6,232 bases of DNA from Candidatus Omnitrophota bacterium. GTDB taxonomy: Bacteria > Omnitrophota > Gorgyraeia > Pluralincolimonadales > Pluralincolimonadaceae. A model generated the notes under the pieces. That model saw nothing but the letters and a program-made list of their open reading frames with translations, made no database searches and was not told where the DNA came from. Made by a program: the position numbers and the translations under genes. The stretch is from assembly GCA_028706795.1 (NCBI GenBank), contig JAQTVK010000062.1:1-6232 (forward strand), in the 5' to 3' direction. Of this stretch, positions 1 through 5,104 are shown one piece after another; within the stretch, counting starts at the first letter, position 1; the number at the start of each line of letters is the position of its first letter.

Positions 1-220
1 CCAGGAATTCCGCGCCCAGGAAGAGATAGACGCCGGCGATGCAGAAGAGGGAGACGGCCAAAAAGATCGCGCAATGGAAGATGTTGCGCGAGGTCACAAC
101 GCCGAAGGCGGATATGACCGCGAACGCGGCAATGACATAGAAAGATGCCTGGCCGATGAAATCCTGCGGCAGCCCGTAATTATTCAGCAGGTTATTTAAC
201 AGTTGGATGGGCCCACTCAT
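1..220 (-). CDS. nuoJ: NADH-quinone oxidoreductase subunit J (NuoJ), 5' part only
   Basis: This is the first 73 codons of a membrane subunit of respiratory complex I; the rest lies beyond the left edge. NuoJ sits in the proton-pumping membrane arm next to NuoA, NuoK and NuoH. The visible protein begins MSGPIQLLNN and has a hydrophobic segment at about residues 24-43. A TSRNIFHCAIFLAVSL stretch and a second membrane segment follow at about 50-69, ending in the LGAEFL motif typical of NuoJ (a membrane acidic residue after a conserved Leu-Gly). The ATG at 220-218 was chosen because a GGGGA Shine-Dalgarno-like stretch lies 8 bases upstream; it overlaps the nuoI end by 29 bp. The family call rests on this motif and on gene order; no function beyond the complex can be read from the fragment. 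Confidence 0.88.
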   Translation of the reverse strand, partial: MSGPIQLLNNLLNNYGLPQDFIGQASFYVIAAFAVISAFGVVTSRNIFHCAIFLAVSLFCIAGVYLFLGAEFL

Positions 221-635
221 CGTATTTCCCCGTATTTAAAAGGTCTATGCGCGTTATCTTATCGCGATCGTATACCGCTATCTCGTATATCTTATCCATA
301 TATATCGCCTGCGTCGGGCATACCTGGTCGCACATGCCGCAGAAACAGCAGAGCTCCATGTTATACTTGAAATGCTCGAACTCTTTTTTCTTCTCGGCGT
401 TCTCTTTGTGCACGAGCGAAAGGCATCCCGTGGGGCATATTTTTACGCACATATGGCACTTGATGCATTTTTCGATGCGCAAGTCGACGAGCCCGCGGTA
501 CCTATCAACCATCCGGAGTTTCTGCGTCGGGTATTGGATGGTCACCGCTTTTGAGAAAAGGTTCTTGAATGTGACGAAGAGCCCTTTTATTAAGCTCCAG
601 GCGCCGGTTATTATATCCTTGAAGTATTTTATCAT
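192..635 (-). CDS. nuoI: NADH-quinone oxidoreductase subunit I (NuoI), 2x[4Fe-4S] ferredoxin-like
   Basis: NuoI carries two [4Fe-4S] clusters (N6a, N6b) that pass electrons to the terminal N2 cluster in NuoB, on the cytoplasmic side of complex I. The 147-residue protein has an amphipathic, membrane-associating N-terminus (about 1-35). Two complete CxxCxxCxxxCP motifs follow: Cys57, 60, 63, 67 and Cys96, 99, 102, 106. A short polar C-terminus ends HPTVK. I chose the ATG at 635-633, whose bases overlap the nuoH stop as ATGA; an alternative ATG at 650-648 would add only MGITQ. A longer reading frame extends upstream to 824, but that part is the antisense-frame shadow of nuoH. The protein is near the short end of the family. 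It lies between nuoH and nuoJ, as usual. Confidence 0.95.
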   Translation of the reverse strand: MIKYFKDIITGAWSLIKGLFVTFKNLFSKAVTIQYPTQKLRMVDRYRGLVDLRIEKCIKCHMCVKICPTGCLSLVHKENAEKKKEFEHFKYNMELCCFCGMCDQVCPTQAIYMDKIYEIAVYDRDKITRIDLLNTGKYDEWAHPTVK

Positions 636-1606
636 TTGAGTAATACCCATCCCGCGACCGCGAGGTTCGCAAACGCTATAGGCGTGAGCACCTTCCAGGC
701 GAAACCCATCAGCTGGTCTACACGCACCCTCGGGAAAGTCCACCTCACCCACATCAAAACGGTTACGATGCCGTACGTCTTTATCAAGAACCACAATACC
801 GGCGGCAAAAACGGCCCCTGCCACCCGCCGAGGAATAATGTTGCGGCGAGGGCGGAGACAATAAAAAGATTAGTGTATTCGCCGAGGAAGAACATCGCGA
901 ATTTCATCCCGGAATATTCCGTATGGAATCCCGCGACCAGTTCGGACTCGGCCTCGGGTATGTCGAACGGCGTACGGTTTATCTCGGCCGTCGCAGAGAT
1001 GACGAATATAAGGAAAGCCAGCGCCATATTCGGATGGAAAACGAACCACATCTCTTTTTGCGCCTCGACGATCTTCTGCATCGAGAGGGTGCCGGCGAAC
1101 ATGACAGCCGTCACCACCGATATTATCAGCGGGACTTCGTAGCTTACTATCTGGGCGGCCGAGCGCATGCCCCCGAGGAGCGAATATTTATTATTTGAGC
1201 CCCACCCTGCCATGAATATCCCGAGGACGCAGACAGAGGTAAGCGCCAATATATACAGGATGCCGATGTTAAGGTCGCGCGGTATCAGGTCGATGCCGAA
1301 CAGGCTGCCGAACGGGATGCAGACGAAGACCATGACAGACGGCACGACCGCGAAGAACGGCGCGAGCCACCAGACCGGTTTGTCGACTCCTTCAGGCGTG
1401 ATATTTTCCTTTAAGAGGAGTTTTATGACATCCGCGACAGATTGCAATACGCCGTGCCAGCCCACCCTCATCGGGCCGTACCTGGTCTGGATATGGGCCG
1501 ATACCTTGCGTTCCCACCATATAAGGAACATCGCCGAAACCGCGATAAATCCGAGGACCACCGCGCCGACGATCACCATGACTATAAAAGTAAGGATAGA
1601 GACCAT
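632..1606 (-). CDS. nuoH: NADH-quinone oxidoreductase subunit H (NuoH)
   Basis: NuoH is the membrane subunit that forms much of the quinone-binding tunnel and links quinone chemistry to proton pumping. The 324-residue protein has about eight hydrophobic segments and the family signatures in order. These are WERKVSAHIQTRYGP at 31-45 (first cytoplasmic loop), GWGSNNKYSLLGGMRSAAQ at 134-152, INRTPFDIPEAESELVAGF at 209-227 (acidic loop near the quinone cavity), and RWTFPRVRVDQLM at 288-300. Length is normal for the family and no key acidic residue is visibly missing. The ATG overlaps the nuoD stop by one base (TAATG); an AGG lies only two bases before it, so translation is probably coupled to nuoD. 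The direct nuoD-nuoH junction means nuoE, nuoF and nuoG are not inserted here. Confidence 0.97.
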   Translation of the reverse strand: MVSILTFIVMVIVGAVVLGFIAVSAMFLIWWERKVSAHIQTRYGPMRVGWHGVLQSVADVIKLLLKENITPEGVDKPVWWLAPFFAVVPSVMVFVCIPFGSLFGIDLIPRDLNIGILYILALTSVCVLGIFMAGWGSNNKYSLLGGMRSAAQIVSYEVPLIISVVTAVMFAGTLSMQKIVEAQKEMWFVFHPNMALAFLIFVISATAEINRTPFDIPEAESELVAGFHTEYSGMKFAMFFLGEYTNLFIVSALAATLFLGGWQGPFLPPVLWFLIKTYGIVTVLMWVRWTFPRVRVDQLMGFAWKVLTPIAFANLAVAGWVLLK

Positions 1607-2724
1607 TACCTGTCTATGTCCCCCATTACGATATCCAGGCTGCCGAGCACGCAGACGACGTCCGCGACCTTCATCCCCTTTACCAGTTCCGGGAGGACCG
1701 CGAGGTTGGAGAAAGAAGGGGAGCGTATCTTCAGGCGGTAAGGATATGTCGAGCCGTCACTCACGACGTAAAAACCCAATTCCCCGCGCGGCGCCTCAGT
1801 CCTCATATATGCCTCGCCCGGCTCCGGCTTGATGATCCGGCCTATCTTTACCGTCGGGTCGCCTTCGGGAAGGCCGCCTATCGCCTGCTCTACGATACGC
1901 AGGCTCTGCCTCATCTCCTCGATCCTCACCTTATACCTGTCCCACGAGTCACCGTTCGCACCGGTCGGGATATCGAAATTAAATTTGTCGTAACAGAGGT
2001 ACGGCTCATCCTTGCGCAGGTCCCATTTGACGCCTGAAGCGCGCAAGTTCGGCCCGGTCACGCTGTAGTTTATGGCTTTTTCTTTCGAGAGGACGCCGAT
2101 GCCCTTTGTCCTCGCGGTGAATATAGCATTCGAGCTGAAGAGGCTCTCGAGGTCGTCTATCTTCGGCCGCATGTATTTGACTATATATTTTATCTTTTCG
2201 TCCGTACCCTTAGGCAGGTCGAACTGGACGCCGCCTATCCTCATATAATTATACGTGAGGCGGTTCCCGCACAACTCATCGAAGAACTCAATTATTTTCT
2301 CGCGCTCGCGGAACCCGTAGAATAAGGGGGTTGCGAACGCGCCCAAATCCTGCACAAACGTCGTGATCCCGACGAGGTGGCTCGCGACCCTCTGCAATTC
2401 GGCGATTATCACGCGGATGTATTTCGCGCGGTCATTGACCTCGGTCTTCATTGATTTTTCTACGGCGAGGACGTAGCCCAGGTTATTCGTCATCGAGGCA
2501 ACGTAGTCGAGCCTGTCGGTAAAAGGCATGAATTGGGTATAGGTGCGGTTCTCGGCTATCTTCTCGATACCGCGGTGAAGATAGCCGATGTTGATGATGC
2601 AATCGACCACAGTCTCGCCGCTCAATTTCAACTCAACATAAAGCACTCCGTGCGTCGACGGGTGCTGCGGCCCCATATTTACCCAGAATTCTTCGGTCTG
2701 TAGGTTTTCTTTTGCGGTTTCCAT
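1606..2724 (-). CDS. nuoD: NADH-quinone oxidoreductase subunit D (NuoD, 49-kDa subunit)
   Basis: NuoD forms the quinone-reducing pocket together with NuoB and is evolutionarily related to the large subunit of [NiFe] hydrogenases. The 372-residue protein is complete. It contains MGPQHPSTHG at 17-26 (His21 and His25; the first is expected to contact the quinone headgroup), DRLDY at 70-74 (Tyr74 matches the conserved quinone-binding tyrosine), IGGVQ at 163-167, SVTGPNLRASGVKWDLR at 221-237, PRGELGFY at 312-319 and the terminal LGSLDIVMGDIDR. The nickel-binding cysteine pairs of hydrogenases are absent, so this is a complex I type protein, not a hydrogenase. A GAAGGA Shine-Dalgarno sequence lies 11 bases before the ATG, inside a 24-bp spacer after nuoC. 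NuoC and NuoD are separate genes here, unlike the fused form in Escherichia coli. Confidence 0.97.
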   Translation of the reverse strand: METAKENLQTEEFWVNMGPQHPSTHGVLYVELKLSGETVVDCIINIGYLHRGIEKIAENRTYTQFMPFTDRLDYVASMTNNLGYVLAVEKSMKTEVNDRAKYIRVIIAELQRVASHLVGITTFVQDLGAFATPLFYGFREREKIIEFFDELCGNRLTYNYMRIGGVQFDLPKGTDEKIKYIVKYMRPKIDDLESLFSSNAIFTARTKGIGVLSKEKAINYSVTGPNLRASGVKWDLRKDEPYLCYDKFNFDIPTGANGDSWDRYKVRIEEMRQSLRIVEQAIGGLPEGDPTVKIGRIIKPEPGEAYMRTEAPRGELGFYVVSDGSTYPYRLKIRSPSFSNLAVLPELVKGMKVADVVCVLGSLDIVMGDIDR

Positions 2725-2748
2725 TTAATAGCGTTTCCTTCGCTTCGC

Positions 2749-3156
2749 TCAGGACTTCGGTTTCTTTATAAGGTCCGGGCTCGAGAAGTCCTTCCTAAGC
2801 GGATGCACGTCCCAATCGTCGGGATTCAATATCCTTTTTAGGTTCGGGTGGTTTAGGAATTTCACGCCGAAGAGGTCATAGACCTCGCGTTCGAGCCAGT
2901 CGGCCGATCTCCGGAGATTCGCGAGGCTCTCGATATTTAAGTCATCAAGCGGAAGCCGCGTCTTTACGGTTACGCAGGCATGCTTATCCATCGAATAGAA
3001 TGTGTATATAAGTTCGATATCATCTTTTTTGTCTACGGCAGTTATGCAGTGGAGATTATCGAATCCCTCGCTCACAAGGCGGCGTGCCGTTTCCGGGAGG
3101 GCTTCCCTTGGTATCTCTATCTGTTTTTCTGGAGAGTCAGCGGCCACGTTTTTCAT
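2749..3156 (-). CDS. nuoC: NADH-quinone oxidoreductase subunit C (NuoC, 30-kDa subunit)
   Basis: NuoC is a structural subunit of the peripheral arm of complex I, packing against NuoD and NuoI. The 135-residue protein ends with the family signature at about 87-124: WLEREVYDLFGVKF, then HPNLKRIL and a HPLRKDF tail. It is short for a stand-alone NuoC (often 150-200 residues) because its N-terminal part is compact, not because the signature is cut. The start is uncertain. The ATG at 3156 lies inside the end of nuoB (20-bp overlap), with AAGGA directly against it and an earlier AGGAAAAG at better spacing. A GTG four codons in would place AAGGA nine bases upstream and could be the real start. Both choices give the same domain. 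Confidence 0.94.
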   Translation of the reverse strand: MKNVAADSPEKQIEIPREALPETARRLVSEGFDNLHCITAVDKKDDIELIYTFYSMDKHACVTVKTRLPLDDLNIESLANLRRSADWLEREVYDLFGVKFLNHPNLKRILNPDDWDVHPLRKDFSSPDLIKKPKS

Positions 3157-3649
3157 TCCTTATCTTTTCCTGGAGTTTCATCAGCCCGAAGAGGAGGTTT
3201 TCCGGGCGGGGCGGGCAGCCGGGTATGTGGACGTCGACCGGTATCCCGAGCGATTCGGTACCCTTGACGACAGAATAGGTATCATGGTAGAAGATCCCGC
3301 CTGAAACGGCGCAGTTTCCCATCGCGATGACATATTTCGGCTCGGGCATCTGGGCATAGAGCCGTTTCATGCAATCGCCCATCTTGATGCAGATAGTCCC
3401 GGCGACGATCATCACGTCGCACTGCCTCGGGGAGGCGCGGAATACTCCTGCGCCGAACCTGTCTATATCGAACCGCGAGGCCCCCGCCGCTATCATCTCA
3501 AAAGCACAGCAAGCCAGGCCGAAGGTCAAAGGCCACAAAGAGGAGGCTTTGCTCCATTTAAGGACACTTTCGCCGGTGGTAAGGACGATCCCGCCGCCCG
3601 GGAACTTCTCGATAAGCCCTGAGGCAGGTATCTTCTCGATCACTGCCAT
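3137..3649 (-). CDS. nuoB: NADH-quinone oxidoreductase subunit B (NuoB, N2 cluster)
   Basis: NuoB binds the N2 [4Fe-4S] cluster, the last electron carrier before quinone. The 170-residue protein shows all four expected ligands: the tandem Cys47-Cys48 in GLACCAFEM, Cys113 in MGNCAVSGG and Cys145 in PGCPPRPE. Other conserved segments are SRFDIDRFGAGVFRASPRQCD at 58-78 and YAQMPEPKYVIAMG at 98-111. Two additional cysteines (Cys87, Cys93) occur in the helix after IVAGT; they are not known N2 ligands. The start is well supported: an AAAGGAG Shine-Dalgarno sequence lies seven bases before the ATG, and the gene overlaps nuoA by 10 bp. Length is typical for the family. Confidence 0.97.
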   Translation of the reverse strand: MAVIEKIPASGLIEKFPGGGIVLTTGESVLKWSKASSLWPLTFGLACCAFEMIAAGASRFDIDRFGAGVFRASPRQCDVMIVAGTICIKMGDCMKRLYAQMPEPKYVIAMGNCAVSGGIFYHDTYSVVKGTESLGIPVDVHIPGCPPRPENLLFGLMKLQEKIRNEKRGR

Positions 3650-3996
3650 TCGAGGGCTCCTTTCTTCCAGGCGTATACGAGGCCGGCTATAAGGATGGAG
3701 ATAAAGACTATCATTTCGACGAAGGCGACTATGCCCAGTTCGCGGAAGATGACCGCCCAGGGCACGAGGAAGAGGACTTCGACGTCAAAGACGACGAATA
3801 TCAGCGCGATAAGGTAGTACCGGACATTAAATTGTATCCACGAGCTCCCCTTGACCACTTCCCCGCACTCATAGCAGGCCCTCTTGGCCGGGTTGGGGTC
3901 GCGCGGCCTAAGGAACCAGGAGACTATAAAGGCACCGGCAACAAAAGCGATCCCGAAGAGGAGGAATAACCCTACGTATCCGTAATCCGCTATCAT
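3640..3996 (-). CDS. nuoA: NADH-quinone oxidoreductase subunit A (NuoA)
   Basis: NuoA is a small membrane subunit at the junction of the peripheral and membrane arms; its loop lines the quinone tunnel. The 118-residue protein has three hydrophobic helices (about 8-29, 60-82, 88-110). The CYECGE loop lies at 41-46, and the signature RYYLIALIFVVFDVEVLFL at 59-77 carries Asp71 and Glu73, which are conserved and linked to proton pumping. It is the first gene of the operon. The ATG is fixed by a TAA stop in frame four codons upstream. The nearest Shine-Dalgarno-like GGAG is about 14 bases away, which is long, so initiation may be weak or helped by a very short upstream reading frame. Confidence 0.96.
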   Translation of the reverse strand: MIADYGYVGLFLLFGIAFVAGAFIVSWFLRPRDPNPAKRACYECGEVVKGSSWIQFNVRYYLIALIFVVFDVEVLFLVPWAVIFRELGIVAFVEMIVFISILIAGLVYAWKKGALEWQ

Positions 3997-4029
3997 AATC
4001 TGGTCTTAGGCTCCATGGACTGTCTTGCT

Positions 4030-4080
4030 GGTCATGATATTGGCTGGCTTGTATGATTATACAAAATACAGGGTCATGAT
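4030..4080. repeat. 9-bp direct repeat GGTCATGAT flanking the nuo -10 box
   Basis: GGTCATGAT occurs at 4030-4038 and again at 4072-4080, each containing the palindromic core TCATGA. The copies start 42 bp apart, close to four helical turns. One copy abuts and slightly overlaps the nuo -35 box; the other lies in the early transcribed leader. This placement fits a pair of operator sites for an unknown regulator, but only the repeat itself is observed. Confidence 0.5.
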
Positions 4081-4085
4081 GTCAA
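4056..4085 (-). promoter_or_regulatory. Sigma-70-type promoter of the nuo operon
   Basis: Read on the minus strand, a perfect TTGACA (4085-4080) is followed 18 bp later by a perfect TATAAT (4061-4056). The expected transcript start is near 4049, giving a leader of about 53 nt before nuoA. It is the only good promoter seen upstream of the operon on this strand. Confidence 0.85.
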
Positions 4086-4086
4086 A

Positions 4087-4098
4087 GGTATAAATACC
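4087..4098. promoter_or_regulatory. Palindrome between the two divergent -35 boxes
   Basis: GGTAT-AA-ATACC is a perfect 5-2-5 inverted repeat placed just outside the nuo -35 box, facing the csp promoter 22 bp away. It is followed by the GC-rich tract CCGGCCCGGCCCCC. It could be a shared operator, but it is short and no known binding site is recognised. Confidence 0.3.
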
Positions 4099-4120
4099 GG
4101 CCCGGCCCCCTAAATAATTC

Positions 4121-4148
4121 TTGACAAAAAGGGGATATATGTTATACT
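4121..4148 (+). promoter_or_regulatory. Sigma-70-type promoter of the cold-shock gene
   Basis: TTGACA at 4121-4126 and TATACT at 4143-4148 are separated by 16 bp. The transcript should start near 4155, which leaves a leader of about 117 nt before the csp start codon. It is back-to-back with the nuo promoter; the two -35 boxes are 35 bp apart. Confidence 0.85.
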
Positions 4149-4154
4149 TAACTT

Positions 4155-4277
4155 CGTAGTAAATAAAAGATTAGAAATCCTATACCGCAACGGTTGAGTG
4201 ATACTTCTAGCCTTGCGGTTTTTTTCTGTCGTTATTTACTATAATTCAAGAGGAAAGGAGGTTAGTAAATAATGGCA
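4155..4277 (+). promoter_or_regulatory. Structured 5' leader of csp with mutually exclusive helices
   Basis: The 10-mer TAGTAAATAA is present at 4157-4166, at the very 5' end of the predicted transcript, and again at 4263-4272, running into the start codon. Its exact complement TTATTTACTA is at 4232-4241. The middle copy can pair with the 5' copy (10 bp plus one wobble), leaving the ribosome-binding site free. It can instead pair with the 3' copy. That second helix extends to 15 continuous pairs (4227-4241 with 4263-4277, two G-U), enclosing the AUG and putting the Shine-Dalgarno sequence AAAGGAGG in a 21-nt loop. The layout resembles a temperature or co-transcriptional folding switch; the function is inferred, while the complementarity is seen directly. 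Confidence 0.6.
4184..4225 (+). terminator. Intrinsic-terminator-like hairpin inside the csp leader
   Basis: ACCGCAA (4184-4190) pairs perfectly with TTGCGGT (4213-4219). After one bulged C, GGTT (4192-4195) pairs with AGCC (4209-4212), and GAGT (4196-4199) can pair with ACTT (4203-4206) around a three-base loop. A run of seven T (4219-4225) follows directly. No plus-strand gene lies upstream, so this hairpin can only act on the csp transcript (attenuation) or end a short RNA of about 70 nt. Confidence 0.65.
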
Positions 4278-4472
4278 AAAGGTAAAGTTAAGTGGTTCAG
4301 CGACCAGAAAGGTTACGGATTCATTACTCCTGAGAACGGCAAGGATGTATTCGTACATCACAGCTCGATCCAGGGTGAAGGTTATAAATCTTTAACCGAG
4401 GGACAGGAAGTCGAGTTCGAGATCGAAAAAGGTCCCAAGGGTGAGCAGGCTACGAAAGTAGTAAAGCTCTAA
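4272..4472 (+). CDS. Cold-shock domain protein (CspA family)
   Basis: This is a single cold-shock domain of 66 residues, the normal length for bacterial Csp proteins. Such proteins bind single-stranded RNA and DNA and act as RNA chaperones in the cytoplasm. The family RNA-binding motifs are intact: KGYGFI at 13-18 (RNP1) and VFVHH at 26-30 (RNP2), plus the N-terminal GKVKWF. The start is marked by an excellent Shine-Dalgarno sequence (AAAGGAGG, 4255-4262) nine bases before the ATG. The gene stands alone between its own promoter and a strong 3' hairpin. Its leader can fold so that the start codon is buried, which suggests post-transcriptional control. Whether it is induced by cold or is a constitutive Csp paralogue cannot be told from the protein. 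Confidence 0.97.
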   Translation: MAKGKVKWFSDQKGYGFITPENGKDVFVHHSSIQGEGYKSLTEGQEVEFEIEKGPKGEQATKVVKL

Positions 4473-4491
4473 TCCTAGAGAAACCAAACGA

Positions 4492-4535
4492 ATAGGGGGC
4501 ATCTTACTTTTCAGTAAGGTGCCCCCTATCTTGTT
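4492..4535 (+). terminator. 17-bp hairpin after csp, probable terminator
   Basis: Bases 4492-4508 pair with 4513-4529 over 17 continuous pairs (one G-T wobble), including a GGGGGC/GCCCCC block, closed by the four-base loop TTTC. The tail CTTGTT is only moderately T-rich, so termination may be incomplete, but the stem is very strong and lies 20 bp after the csp stop codon. It may also protect the short mRNA from 3' decay. Confidence 0.8.
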
Positions 4536-4536
4536 C

Positions 4537-4558
4537 CCGGGCCTTGTTTTTTGCCCGG
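4537..4558 (+). other. Second small hairpin upstream of the Nudix gene
   Basis: CCGGGC (4537-4542) and GCCCGG (4553-4558) form a six-base stem around the loop CTTGTTTTTT. GCCCG (4553-4557) can alternatively pair with CGGGC (4574-4578), just before the Nudix ATG. This would matter only for transcripts that read through from csp. No clear role. Confidence 0.35.
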
Positions 4559-4572
4559 TAAACGTGTAGAAT
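4544..4572 (+). promoter_or_regulatory. Possible promoter giving a leaderless Nudix mRNA
   Basis: TTGTTT (4544-4549, matching only the TTG of the -35 consensus) and TAGAAT (4567-4572, one mismatch to TATAAT) are 17 bp apart. The -10 box ends seven bases before the Nudix ATG, so a start at the usual distance would fall on or next to the A of the start codon. Confidence 0.4.
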
Positions 4573-4579
4573 ACGGGCC

Positions 4580-5104
4580 ATGGCAAAGTTCAAACTCAAA
4601 AAGAAGACGCTTGTCTACGACGGCAGGATAGTGCGCCTCATCGTGAGCGACGGCCTGATAAGGGGCCGCAAGGCAAGGTGGGAGGTAGTCCACCATATCG
4701 GCTCGGTCGGAATCATCCCGTTCCTAGCTAAAGACAGGGTCGTGTTGGTGGAGCAATTCCGTTACGCGGTCGGCGAGAGGCTGCTTGAGATACCGGCCGG
4801 CACACTGCACAAAGGTGAAGCTCCTCTCGCGGCAGCGAAGAGGGAGATACAAGAGGAGATAGGTTACGCGGCCGGCAGGCTCGAGAAGATCAATATATTC
4901 TACCCTTCGCCCGGGGTCACGGATGAGTTTGTGATAATTTACAAGGCGACAGGCCTTAAGCCCTCCAAACTCGCGGCTGATTTTGACGAGGATATAAAGG
5001 TGAAAACGGTCAAACTTCACGATGCGTTAAGATACATAAAGGAAGGAAAGATAAAAGACGCGAAGACGATAATCGCGCTCTTACTTGTCGCGGAGGAGAG
5101 ATGA
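4580..5104 (+). CDS. Nudix hydrolase, ADP-ribose pyrophosphatase type
   Basis: Cytoplasmic Nudix enzymes of this type cleave ADP-ribose or related nucleotide sugars to AMP and a sugar phosphate, with Mg2+ held by the Nudix helix. The 174-residue protein has a complete GX5EX7REUXEEXGU box at 74-96: Gly74, Glu80, Arg88-Glu89, Glu92-Glu93, Gly95. A Tyr takes the last hydrophobic position. The N-terminal KTLVYDGRIVRL segment and the VEQFRYAVGERLLEIPAG lead-in are typical of ADP-ribose pyrophosphatases. So is Pro111, about 15 residues after the box (YPSPGVTDE). An in-frame TAA just upstream makes 4580 the first ATG. No Shine-Dalgarno sequence precedes it, which suggests a leaderless transcript. 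Its stop overlaps the next gene as ATGA. The exact substrate cannot be fixed from sequence. Confidence 0.92.
   Translation: MAKFKLKKKTLVYDGRIVRLIVSDGLIRGRKARWEVVHHIGSVGIIPFLAKDRVVLVEQFRYAVGERLLEIPAGTLHKGEAPLAAAKREIQEEIGYAAGRLEKINIFYPSPGVTDEFVIIYKATGLKPSKLAADFDEDIKVKTVKLHDALRYIKEGKIKDAKTIIALLLVAEER

Noticed and set aside
636..824. N-terminal extension of the NuoI reading frame by 63 residues
   Set aside because: It lies wholly within nuoH in another frame, lacks any NuoI-like features, and the ATG overlapping the nuoH stop gives a normal NuoI.
247..1832. Long plus-strand open frames across nuoI, nuoH and nuoD
   Set aside because: They are antisense to strongly conserved nuo genes, show no recognisable domain and have no fitting promoter or ribosome-binding site.
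2980..3692. Plus-strand open frames opposite nuoC and nuoB
   Set aside because: Their composition is that expected from the complement of the nuo codons; no protein family is recognisable.
3998..4038. Tiny upstream frames in the nuoA leader (minus strand), one encoding MEPKTRL that ends in ATGA overlap with nuoA
   Set aside because: Neither has a Shine-Dalgarno sequence and such short frames arise by chance; kept only as a note because the nuoA ribosome-binding site is itself poor.
4227..4277. Inverted repeat before csp as the end of a small transposable element
   Set aside because: There is no target-site duplication, the arms are A/T-rich and short, and the 3' arm includes the csp start codon; an RNA structure explains it better.
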